From: Roridomyces roridus
Taxonomy: Eukaryota; Basidiomycota; Agaricomycetes; Agaricales; Mycenaceae
Direction of reading: 5' to 3'
Assembly: GCA_029378245.1 (NCBI GenBank)
Contig: JARKIF010000040.1
Coordinates: 62,001-126,000, forward strand
Length of the DNA stretch: 64,000 nt
The position numbers and the translations under genes are program-made. Position 1 is the stretch's first letter; every line of letters begins with the position of its first letter. Below, one piece after another: positions 1 through 11,162 of the stretch. The notes below the pieces were generated by a model. It ran no database searches. It had not been told where the DNA came from and worked only from the letters and a program-made list of their open reading frames with translations.

Positions 1-1
1 C

Positions 2-2460
2 ACTGACTCGACCATCCTTGGAAGTATTGTTGATTTCTTTCACCGTCAATTTTTGCACTGGCTCGAGGTTCTCAGTTTGCTTGGACACATTCAACACGCA
101 AAGCAGGCACTGAAAGTCGCACTTAAATATGTCAAGGTACATTTCATATTGGAATTATTGATCGTGTCGCTTATCCGTTCAAAGCTCAACAACAATGAAG
201 CCGAACTCGAGGCTTTTGTCGCAGATGCAATTACATTTGTGACTGCATTTGCTCCTGCCATGCAATCCACTCCGCACATCTACCTCTCAGCCCTCCCATT
301 TGCACCCGCGCAGTCGCTTGTAGCTCAACAGTATGCTAGAGCATACCCGGGAACTTTGCAATTCCAGAGGCCAGCTAGCGACGATTGGCCGAGGACGAAC
401 AAACTGCTCCAGGATGGTCCCACTCCAATCTTCTCTGTCCACATGTCCTCAGACGGGTCTAGAATCGTGTATGGCTCTTTCGACGGTGGCGTGCGTGTGT
501 GGGACGTTTCCACAGGTCTTCTTGTTGCTTCCCCATTCCGACGACACACTTCAGTAGTCACATCGGTGTGTTTTTCGTTCGACGATGAACGGATTGTCTC
601 AGGTTCTCATGACGGTGGTATTTGGGTGTGGGATGCTGCCACCGGAGAGCCGAGGGCAGGCCCCGTCCGAGGCCACACCGGCGGTGTTTGGTCAGTCTGC
701 TTCTCGCATGACGCTTCAAAAGTGGTCTCGGGCTCGGCCGATGGGTCGGTCCGCATTTGGGACGTTATCACGACTGAACTCCTCCTCGGTCCACTCATGC
801 ATCCTGATGCCGTACGTGCAGTGGATATCTCATCCAAGTCACCGTACCGTGTTGTATCCGGATGTGAGGATGGCAGCTTGCATCTCTGGGACGCTGAAAC
901 TGGAGCCCTCGTCGCTGGGCCAATCAAAGGACATAAAGGGCCAGTTACTTCTGTGTCTTTCTCCAGCTCGGGGATGCTCATCGCATCGGGTTCTCGGGAT
1001 CGCACTGTTCGCGTTTGGGATGGGTACACGGCCAAATCAGTCGCGGAACCATTTCTTGGGCATGAAGATCAAGTTGAATGTGTACGTTTTGCACCTGGCA
1101 ATGATGGATGCATCGCCTCATCGTCCTCAGATTGGAGTGTCCGTCTTTGGAATGCACGCACCGGCGCCCCCGCCGGCAAGCCGCTCGTGGGACATAGCAA
1201 CACTGTGAACTCGATTTCATTCTCTGCAGATGGCCGTTTCCTGGCGAGTGGAGCACAGGATATGACACTGCGTGTTTGGGACTTCAAGACATCGGCCACT
1301 GTCGCAGCCATGGTTCAAGATGACCAGAATCAAATCACCCACATCTCATGGTCATTAAACGGAGATTGGATTATATCCGGCTCCATGCAGGGAACCCTGC
1401 ATCTCTGGGATGCCCGATCTGGCCAACTTGTCTGGGGACCAGTCCAAGCGCACTCTGTGTCCATCTGTTTCTCTCCTAATTCTGCGCAAATTGCCACAGG
1501 GTCCAGCGATCAAACTGTGTGTGTTTGGGATCCAACGGACGGGAAACTTATTCTGGGGCCACTGAGAGGGCACCAGGGTGATGTGAATTCCGTCGATTAT
1601 TCTCGGCCTGACGGGGCGCACATCGTCAGTGGGTCTGCCGATGGGACAATCCGAATTTGGGATGCTGGGACTGGTGCTCTTGTTGCGGGACCATACAAAA
1701 TTCCCGACGTTCGAGTCAGGGATGTTCGATTCCAGCCCAATAACAGTGACAGAATTGTGTCCTGCTCAAACGATGGTATCATTCGCATGTGGGACTCGCA
1801 AAGCGGCCACCTGCTCTTCCAGATACTAGGTCACTCTCACGGGTTTTCCACCGATTTCAGCTCGGACGGCTTGTATTTTACATCGTCCGCTCAGGGATCC
1901 GGAGACACACTGGGTGTCTGGGATGCCACATCCGGGCGACCTGTGGGATACCCGTTGGCAGGGCACTCGAATGTCATTAGTTCGGTCTCCTTTTCGCCGA
2001 CGAGTGATAACTCCCGAATTGCGTCGGGGTCTCTGGACAACACAGTTCGCATTTGGGGTATCCACGATCAGCTGGATCGACTCCGGCTTCACGGACACAC
2101 CGGTTTCGTGATGGCCGTTCAATTTTCTCCCGCTGGATCGCAGGTTGCTTCTGGATCGATGGACGGAACAATAAGAATATGGGAGGTACACAAGTCCATT
2201 TAATCTGATATTTCGTGAGCCTGACTTGCCTGAAGATGACTCCGGCGGTTGAAAGTCCCCTGGGAGATTGCCCACTCATGTATGATGGATGGATCATGAG
2301 CTCTGACAAGGAACTCAAGTTTTGGGTACCCCCGTGGCTCAGTCGCGGGCTTCACTACCCAAGGAATTCGCTCCTGCTTGGTGTCGATCGACAAACAAAA
2401 TTGGATCTTAGCCGCTTTGTCGAGGGGACTGATTGGGAGAAATGTGCTGCGGGTGTTTGA
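2..2460 (+). CDS. NACHT-WD40 type protein, C-terminal part (5' end outside window)
   Basis: The reading frame is open to the left edge, so the N-terminal (presumably NACHT/P-loop) part lies upstream. After a short helical spacer containing APHIYLSALPF-like text (here TPHIYLSALPFAPAQS), fourteen WD40 repeats follow, each ending in a VWD/IWD/LWN-type tryptophan motif; fourteen repeats would fold as two seven-bladed propellers. Two introns are inferred: 137-184 (48 nt, in phase) and 2186-2235 (50 nt, phase 0). The second joins the last WD repeat to a conserved family tail (FWVPPWLS...KLDLSRFVEGTDWEKC) that ends at 2460. Families of this build are NLR-like signalling proteins of Agaricomycetes, probably cytosolic and linked to non-self recognition; the function here is inferred from architecture. 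High internal repeat similarity is usual for this family. Confidence 0.88.
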
Positions 2461-2840
2461 GAGGTAGTGGGGGGACAAAACGTCTGCCGAGATGTATTCA
2501 AATAAGTACAAGGTTTTTACGAGCACCGAACATCTAGAACTCTAGGCAGGCACTAGTACGACAATCTGTTTTGCGCAAAGATTCCATAGATTCTTGTCAT
2601 GTTACTCATGTACCGTTTTGAACTGACGTCCAACTTTGTATCCCGTTCAACTTCAACATATGGATGGAGGACAAGCACAGACAATTCAGCTTTGAATTTC
2701 ACCAATAAATTTCCCAAGAAGACTCTGCTACAGTTCATCGTATGCAGGGGTTTGATACTGCTAAAGTTCGAAATTCCATCCTACTCTGTTCCAATGCTCA
2801 GCATCGACGACCATCCAAATCTGGACAAACGAACTCACCT
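2461..2840. other. Intergenic, convergent 3' ends
   Basis: This stretch separates the WD40 gene (plus strand) from the F-box gene (minus strand). I see no gene or convincing regulatory site; it should hold both terminators. Confidence 0.5.
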
Positions 2841-4059
2841 TTATACTCGTCCCGTTCTGAATTCAACAATCCCCCGAGCGTCCAACAGAGGCATAAGCGC
2901 CTTCGCTCCATACGGCAGTGCAGAGATATAACACCGTTTCGCGGAATCAAACCTCTCAACACGCAAGCGCTGCAAGCCCCGAAACTGTTCTCGTGCGAAA
3001 AGTTTCTCGACGAGGTGGTACGGAAAACTGTCGGTCACGACACTGCGAGGAAAACGAATCTTGATGGTCCGCAGACCCGGGGACGACACAGTCGATAGGA
3101 TGGCTGGAACGCTCTGGTGATTCGCATACGAGGGAGAGATGAATTAAGTTGGTGGCGTGGTGCAGGATCAACGGCGGGTCTACGAAAGATGAGCATATTG
3201 TGCAGGTATGACCTAGAATCTCACCGCGGTGTGCAAGGCAGGGGACAGAAATGGATTCAAAGCGAGCGCCGGCTCGCTGTGTGTATGCACTCAAACCGAT
3301 TTGATCCTCCTCGCTCACGTTGGACATCTCCAATGTCTTGACAGTCGGGAGGACCGGAAGCGCAGCAAGCCAACTGAAGAATAAACGCAAAGTTCCCTCG
3401 GCCCCATAAAGTTGCAAAGTGTGCAATTTAGCGGGGAGTGCGTGCGAGGACTCGACATCATCGTCGCCTAGAATCATATCGCCGGTCATCTCGAAAACCT
3501 CGAGCGCTGGGAAGCAAGAAAGGATGTGCGTAATCGTGCCCAATGGGACGAAGGTGTCGAAATGGGAACCAAAGTGGAAAGAACTCACAGAGCTGCAGTT
3601 TGCACCCATGATGGGAAGATGGACCTTGAGGAAGCTTTCAAATACCGCCGGTAGAAGCTCGTCAATCAACTCCCCGCCGGAGCCCATGTCCGAGTCGCCA
3701 CCACCCCCGTCTGCCATGACGAGCTCAATGCGGGTCAACTTGACACACTCACGTAGCCGGGCCAAGTGCTCCAACTTTGGTGGCACTCTCCGATTGAACT
3801 CCATATTCGCCCAGAACTCGAGCTTCAGCTCTTTCGCCATCATGAGGAGCGGGTACGAAGATGTTTTGAGAATGCCGAGAAATCGTTTGAGACGGCGCCC
3901 GTCAGAGAAGACGAGGCGATGGAAAACGTGAAGTCGGCTGCGAGAAGCCCATCCTCGGCATACCAGCCCGCAAGTCGCGATGGCTGAGGACGAATCTTTT
4001 GGAAGCGTCGCTACTTCATCCAATACAAGATCAGTGAGTTCTTGCGAAAAGTCTCGCAT
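2841..4059 (-). pseudogene. F-box protein gene with one-base frameshift
   Basis: The N-terminus (MRDFSQELTDLVLDEVATL...CGLVCRGW) is an F-box, followed by leucine-rich regions as in the paralogues at 8833 and 25957. Such proteins usually act as substrate adaptors of SCF ubiquitin ligases. An in-phase 45-nt intron (3180-3224, GTGAG...GTAG) sits at the same place as the paralogues' intron. About 70 bases further downstream the frame breaks: after residues LVCESPE one extra base near 3111 shifts to the frame carrying VPAILSTVSSPGLRTIKI and the rest of the family C-terminus, which ends at 2841. No plausible intron restores it, so this is either a young pseudogene or an assembly error. Without correction a shorter protein ending at 2956 with an unrelated tail would be made. 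Confidence 0.72.
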
Positions 4060-7000
4060 TCTGGCTAGATTGTGAGAGCCAATCTTTCAGGGTCCGCACC
4101 TATGTGGGCACAGTTGCGGCCGTGGTCGATGTGGTGGAAGAAATCAAGTCACTACCAAACAGCACCAAACACCGTCCAAGTCATCTTTCTAGTCGGAGTA
4201 ATTACTACTCGAGCGAAACAAGGTCGAGGAATACCACGACATTCCATCACACGAAGAACATATGCACTTGTATCAAAATATGTAATAGTAGACTACGGAC
4301 AATCATTACGAAGCGACCCTGTCCAGTGTCGAGAGAGTCTACTCCGTAGGCGTACTGAGGCGCATTGCGGAGGGCTGGTTCGTCACGGTCACGGAGCGAC
4401 CCCCGAAGCCGGAACATGACCCCCACCCAAGTATGCGTCCGGGCGCGCGCTGAACAGGTGGGTATCCGTGGATATCCCAAAGGTACGCCTAGACGCTGAG
4501 AAAGACGGTGATGCAGTCTCCTGCAGGCAGGGAGAATGATCCTCGAGGTGGTGCTCCCACCCTCCATTACCCACCGCGTGTAGGAAGAGCATCTACAGCC
4601 TCTATCGGATACAGGCGGTCAGGATCAGAGACCGACCGAGTCCGCTCGAGATAGAGTGACACGCAGATGCCGACCATCCCCTCCCGAGATGACGAGGGGT
4701 TCGCGCTCCCGACGGCATCAGATTCGTCAGCCCGCTGCAGGTAGACGGCAACCGCCCGCGACTGGCCCGAACCCGACCCTTGCTCCCGCACTACCAACGG
4801 CCGCCCTGGTCTATGACGATGCCAGCATTGGCAAGACCACGGTGGACTGCAGACGTGCGCGGGGCACCGTAGCGTGGGGCCTTCGTGAATGCGAGATGCG
4901 TCCCAAGCATGGCAAAAACGACGGAAAAGAAACAAAGGCAGGGTCGGTGTACGTCGAAATATGGTGGGGACGGTGGGATCAGAGAGCGGGAAGGTCGCGC
5001 AAGAGCTCCGAAACGTCGTCTTGACACGTCACGGCGTGCTTGCTGAGGTACATGGGACTCGTACCCGACTTGGAAAGGTAGCACGGAAGTGGAGGGTGAG
5101 GGACGTCTGGCAGCTGTCGGTCGTGCTGGGGGTATTCCGAGCCGCTGCTAGGGGGACAGACTGCGGAGCGACTCGACGTCGTCCACCACTATGCAGCCAC
5201 GGAACAGCACGCGGTGGAGGCATCCAGAATACGCCCCACTGCCATGCACTTGGAGTCCGCGACCTACAGCACCTCCATGGACGACCTGTGCCCGGCCCTC
5301 GCTCGCTCGCTGGCTCCAAACAATGGTTCCGTTCTGAATGAGGGACGGAAGCATCGGGAGGTTTGTCCGATACGACAGCGGTCATGGCCCTACGACCATG
5401 GGAACGAGAGACGAAGGCCGGAACGACGCGGGTCTAGGTCGAGGAAGTGTGGTGGATTCACGACCGTGGTCGAAATGACGAAGGAGAGTGCGGCGGGGAG
5501 GAGGACTATACTTCGGTAAGGAAGCATGACAACGGGAGAAGCAGGAACGCACCATGGAGGATCACCTCCATCCAGCCTCCGGGCGACGGGCACCAGTGAT
5601 ACGAGGCTGTCCACCCAGAGATGAGGAAACTTGGATTCCAGGATTGGAGACGATGCCAATGTAAGTAGACCATCGAGGGAAGAGGATCGGAGGCTGCAAG
5701 CCCACGCGCAGGCAGCCTATGAAAACAAGGCGGTCTTTGCTCCTCAGTGCTGAATGGTATCGTGAGCAAGGGAAACGCAAGGTCGGGGAAGTGCGCACCT
5801 TCTCAGCCAGAAAGGTCGACCAAGTGGTGCAGCGGGGAGGCATAGAACGTCGATATGGGGCTGCCGAAGTGAGAGCTTCGATGTAGTCCGCGCAGCTGGA
5901 GATGACGCGAGGCCCAGGACCCTCCGGGGGCGAGACCAACTAGACTCGGACGTGCTGGGGCGAACGTGAGCAGCATATTGAGACGATACGGTCAAGCACA
6001 CACCTCTTAATCCGCAACGCACGGTAACTCTCCTCCTTTCCAGCTCTGCATCGCCGCATTGGCCAGAGCTTCGACTTGCGAGAGTAACGCTGATGCTGGA
6101 AAACAGTGGTCTTCAGCCGTGTCTGGACTTCGCGAAGGAAAGGTGAGGCCCAGCACAGTGGCCAAGGTCGTCGACGGTCGTTGTGGACAAACGGTTTGCT
6201 TGCTCATCAAGTGATGCCCTTCGCGGCCAGGTGGCAGACGTGGCTAGGGCGAGTGTGAGTCAGATTCAAGACGATACGGGAAGCACACACCTCATCAAGT
6301 CCGCGATGCACAGAGAACTCCTCCAGAGCTGTCCAGTCACTCGACAAGAGTCGGTGGCACATTGTGGTTTTCAGCCACACGTAGAGTTGGGGAGGATTTG
6401 AGACACTGGTTATGAAGGTCGTCGTCTCCTCATCGTCGTCAAGTCGTTGTCACGGTCATCACCAAAAGGGTCGGAAGCCGTTAAGGCCCGCGTGACCTTG
6501 CCAAGCCGATCCAGGCATAGACGCGTCATGCAAGGCGCTTAACAGGCGCTTTCAGCCAGGCTCCTCCCTGATCCAGCCTCATCAAGGCTAACACAGAGCT
6601 TTTAAGGCTCTTCTCAGGCATCTCTCAGCCTGGCTGCCACAGGGACTTAAAATCCGACGCGCGTCAAGTACACGACTTGGTCCCTACCACCACTCGACCT
6701 GGCAGCATCAAGACCGAGACGTCTGGCTCCACTTCGCTCACACTCCGCTAGTTCATGCGCAATCCTCTTCCTTCGCCTTTCTCATCCTCCCTGACTGCTC
6801 GAAGGCGCCGCCATGACGACATTATCGCCTGCTGGGCTCAACGCCGAGAGACGGCGAACGGAGATGGACGCTTTCGAGGATGTACCACGCCCCAGCTTAC
6901 ACGACAAGACGAACGGCTGGACGCGAGAACGAGCTCAAGTACGTCATTCTGGTCGCGCCAGCAGCATCAGTGACAGTCCGGAGTCCGGAGTCCGGAGGCA

Positions 7001-8832
7001 GCAAGTACGTGCTCTAACCCTCGTATATGCGCTCATCCTCACCTTCTTCATGCCTCAGAACGACTCTAGGACGCATTTCAGGCACATCGCTCCTCACACC
7101 TAATACAGGAGGTGCATCGCGTGCATACCATCTCGGGGAGTGGAGTGTCTCTCCAAAGTGCGTATTGTCACTCGTATCCCCTCTCCCGCTTCATGCACCG
7201 TGGCTTGTTTTGCCTATCCCAAGCGTGCTCGTGCCACCCCGACGCGTTGTCAAGACACGCCACTTCTCCCTCCCGGTCGGATCGCGTACTACGCAGGGGT
7301 CAATGCCTGGATGAGGTACCTCACGCCTCCCTCTGTCGTTCGCTGCTGCTGCCTCGTCGACAGGGCCCGACGACGACACCGACCTGCAAATGTAATTCAC
7401 ATGGTGGAGCGCAATCCCTTTAACGCCGCGGCAGGCGCTAAAAGTATTGGTGTAACTTCTGGAATACCGTTCCCTCCGACTCACTTGGATGCAGCGATGG
7501 CCCAATAACGACTCGGGAGAACCTGTGGGTATTTCTACCCCATATGTCGGGCTTTCCACTAACTGAAGCACAGGTTGTATGCATTTGAATGTATGTACCC
7601 GTTCCTTGGCTTTACTCCGTACTAATCTTCTCATCTAGTACCGGACGAATGTTTTGAAAGGTTCGATGTGTTTTATTCGACCCACTCACACGAGCTTCCC
7701 GGCTGCAGTCTTTTACGGACTTGTGAGTCCTTTATGTAATTCCTTGCCGTCGTTGTCGCTGACCAAGTCCGCATAGATGTGCTCTCATTCAAGAAATCCA
7801 ATTGTATGTACGTTCACAATGAACATTCAATATATTCCTAACACTCGTTCGCAGGATCTTGTCGCCGGCGATTGATACTGTACTGGTCTGTGGCTCTTTT
7901 TTGACTGCGGAATGCTTGCTTACCCTTTTCTAGCCAATCACGTCTCTCATCGACAACTGTGGACTTGTCTTGTTTTGGTGATTTGTTCATCTTGTCGGTA
8001 TTAATCCTTGCTAATACGACCAATAGTACCAAGTCCGTCCATTGCTATACGTCGCATCGGACTGTGAGTCAGTACGTTTGCGGCCGGTTCCCTCAACTGA
8101 CTTTCTCCCGCGCAGCTCATCGTATCTCACCGCATCTCACATCGGCGGCTCTATTCGGTTCGTTTTCTCAGTCGCTGGTCGAGCTCCTTCTGACTCTGTT
8201 GCAGGTCTGATTGTTCCGACACCCGCTGCCCGTCACCGTCGACTGTACCGATACTTTGTCTTGTTGTAGTTGCTGTGAATTCAATCGCTTTCGATTCATT
8301 TCTGGGATTTGTAAGAGGAGCGGGAAGGAGGTAATAGCCGCACTCAGGCCATAATAGCGGCTCCAGGGCTTAACAGGTGTCCAGCCCTGGGTGGGCTGTT
8401 AAGGGCTGCTGAATCTCAATCGTGGCTTTGAAGCGGCATAAAAGGCGGTTTCAGCCCTGATGGGACTGTTAAGGCCGGATGTGCCTGTTAAGCCGCACGG
8501 CAGCCCCATATCAGGCTCATCCACTATTGGTGATGGTTGTGACAGAAAATAGCTTGCTTGGTCATCACAGTGATGCGCCTTTGATGCGACCTCACGTCGG
8601 CATGTCTGGAGCAAAAGAAATGTTCGTTTGGAAGCTTTCTAGAGGGAGCGAGCCTCATGTGGGATTTAGGAAATTTCCGAGAAACCAGAATCAAGGTCAA
8701 TCGACCCAAGTAAACCACTCTCGGAAATATTTGTTCTTGCTTGAACACTCTTTGACCGCAACCACCACCATCTAGCGTAATCTCCTTATTTCTCCCATCT
8801 GAATCTCTCGTCCCGACTCCACTCTACAGAAA
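4060..8832. other. 4.8-kb gene-free region
   Basis: No reading frame here resembles a known protein and none is long enough to stand without support. The DNA is moderately GC-rich, with scattered short direct repeats. The part from about 6476 to 8530 has a separate entry because of its inverted TTAAGGC/GCCTTAA motifs. The rest looks like decayed transposon or regulatory sequence; I see nothing more specific. Confidence 0.45.
6476..8530. repeat. Putative foldback-type repeat pair
   Basis: Two clusters (about 6476-6660 and 8320-8510) are rich in the inverted words GTTAAGGCC, GGCTTAACAG and CCTGTTAAGCC, embedded in GGCTxCAGCC-like runs. The left cluster resembles the reverse complement of the right one in spacing and wording, suggesting the subterminal arms of a decayed 2-kb element. 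I could not fix its termini or a target duplication. Confidence 0.3.
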
Positions 8833-10013
8833 ATGCGGGAGTTCTCACCAGAACTGGTGGACCAGATCCTGGACGCCGTTTCTCAACTGGATGGCGATCC
8901 ATTTCAAATAGCCTCATGCGGACTTGTCTGCTGCCAATGGCTGCCCCGCAGCAGATTCCACGTCTTTCGTTGCCTGCGACTAAATGGATCTCGCCTCGAT
9001 TCGCTCCTCACTCTCGTCGAAACCTCTTCAAGCCCTCTCCTGGTCCTTGTACATGTGCTGCACTTGGACTTTACTCTCCATCCGCCATTCTGGCTGGAGT
9101 ACCTCACGACGCTTTCAAGTGCATGCGTCAACTTGACCTCCATTAGATGTACCATCAATTATCCCATCGCCAAAAGCGTATCGCGGGATTTTTTTCTGGA
9201 GACTTGTCTTCCACTCTTGGGCTCCCAATGCCCGTCTTTGACTCATGTCGAGTTCGAGGCCAGCTACGACCACCCAGTTCCTTTGCGCATGATCACCCAC
9301 ATCTTGACAAGCCTCCCGGCCCTGGAGGTGCTCGTTTTGCTCAGCGACAGCAATACCATAATCCCTATGGGGACTTTATTCAATTCATTCCCTGCTGGTC
9401 TGCGGGATCTAAAGCTGCAGCATGCTCGGGGTATTTGCCATTTGTTCAAATGGCTGGTTTCGCTCCCTGTTCTGCCCACACTAAAGTCATTACAATGGCT
9501 TCCTGGTCCGTACGCCGCCGACGATTGGGCGTCGTTGCACGCCTATTCTCAACGAGCGGGCGCGGGACTCGAAACCCTCTCCGTTTGTTCCAGAATTAGA
9601 TGGGACTCTGTAACCGGTGAGGATTGATATATTCTCTCTCCTCTCGGATGATGTTTCTCAGTCTATCTCCAGATTTGGAGCCGCCTGCAATACTTGGGCA
9701 CGCTACCAAGCTGCGCGTCCTCCGTCTCTGGGCGGAATGCAACTACCGCGTGTTACCACTCTTGTCCTCTCTCACCTCGCACAACCTACGTAGCATCCGT
9801 ATCTCGCTGCGTTTCCGCGGGCAGCCTATTCCGTACGCCGAAATCGACCAGCTGCTCGCACGGCCGCAGTTTCAAAGACTCGAGGCGTTCCGGCTGGAGG
9901 AGGAGAACACCGGAGTCTCGGTGTTGGATCAACCTGGAATCGCAGCGGAGACACTCATGCCGCTGGCCTATGCTCGAGGGATTCTTGCATTTCACTCGGA
10001 AGCACACGAGTGA
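8833..10013 (+). CDS. F-box protein
   Basis: An F-box (residues about 1-45: MREFSPELVDQILDAVSQL...CGLVCCQWLPRSR) leads a leucine-rich region. The first exon runs to 9616; a 56-nt intron (9617-9672, GTGAGG...CTCCAG) restores the frame through codon G|AT, giving ...DSVTDLEPPAILGHATKL, which matches the splice site of the paralogue at 25957. The C-terminus holds the family signature PYAEIDQLLARPQFQRLEAF. Likely an SCF substrate adaptor of unknown target. Of the four full-length or fragmentary copies of this subfamily in the window (2841, 8833, 10255, 25957), this is the only one with an ATG, intact splice sites and no frameshift. An F-box relic lies convergent 240 bp downstream. Confidence 0.87.
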
Positions 10014-10254
10014 TTGTTCGTTGTTTCGATTGTAGATCTATATGGCGCAAATTTAAAATCCAAGCTCGAGTTTCCCAAGTGCTTATCGATGCTGGCGTTG
10101 AGCGTACAGGAGCTAGCTTGCTTGGGCTACAAATAGTGAGTGTTTTCGCTGTGTGAATGCGACATTCGGGCGTGCCACGCGGTACAAAAAAGCAACCAGA
10201 ATTCCACAAGTACATCACGGTATCGAGTAGCGTCGAAGATATGTACACAAACTC

Positions 10255-10730
10255 CTAGGCGTTTAAATTTCTAGTATTCAACGGAAACTGCCTGAACAAC
10301 GGGTCCTCATCCCAGCTGTATGCAAGAATACCCCGAGCATGAGCCAGCGGCATGAGCCTGTTCATTCGGAATTCAGCCCGCAGATACGAGAGTCCCGTGT
10401 GCTCCTGCTCGACCCGAAAAGTCTCCAGTCCTTGAAATTGCGGCCGTGTGAGTAGTCGGTCGATCTCAGCGTATGGAATCACGTCCGGCTGGTTGGAACG
10501 CACCAAATCCGTATACTCCGCAGATCGTGCGATGCGACAACTTTCCCATCGCGGTTTGGACGTAGGAGATGAGCAGCGCGATACGTGGCGCGACCAAATT
10601 TGAGCTGAGAGATGGTGACGATATCGTTGGACTCCAAGCTAGCGTAAAAGTAAAAGGGATCCAGCGGACACTGCTCCATGTTCCTCGAAACGAGATCAGG
10701 GAGTGTCTCGACGGTCGTGGAGGGCGGCAT
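10255..10730 (-). pseudogene. Chimeric relic: A-domain 5' end fused to F-box 3' end
   Basis: Reading the minus strand from the ATG at 10730, the first part (MPPSTTVETLPDLVSRN...LLRPNRDGKVVA) matches the N-terminus of the adenylating enzyme at 44235. At about 10531-10535 it switches to SHDLRSIRI, the C-terminal region of the F-box subfamily. One missing base soon after shifts the frame, which then continues as DVIPYAEIDRLLTRPQFQGLE to a stop at 10255. The junction coincides with the left edge of duplicated copy A, so it marks an illegitimate recombination breakpoint. The result has no complete domain and is very unlikely to be functional. Confidence 0.8.
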
Positions 10731-11162
10731 GAGGGGGTCTGGGCAACGCCGCTCTCCCAGGTGGCACGAGGATGCATTTAAGGATGTCCAGATGTCCGCG
10801 GCGCTCCCACGCTAGACCAATGGACGGCAGTAGATCTCGTTGCAACTGGGTTTTCCCCAAAGTAGCCAAGCTTCAAGAAGGGGTTCTATCCGAAACAGTC
10901 GATAGGGCCTTGCTTCGTCACTTCGTGGCCTTCATTGTGGAGGTCAAGGGGCCATCGATGGTCTGTAGGAGACTCGGATAGTACTTCGTCGCGCCATCGT
11001 GGCAGGTGCCATGGGTGATGTTTGTTTGGTCATGCATCACAAGATGCGATCACGGCTTTTTCTCCTTCTCCCTCGGGCCTCTACCGATTCTGACGGTTGT
11101 ATCCATTTCTCTAATTGTTTCGAATTCTAAATCAACGACACATTCCTCCTTGACTCTAAGCT

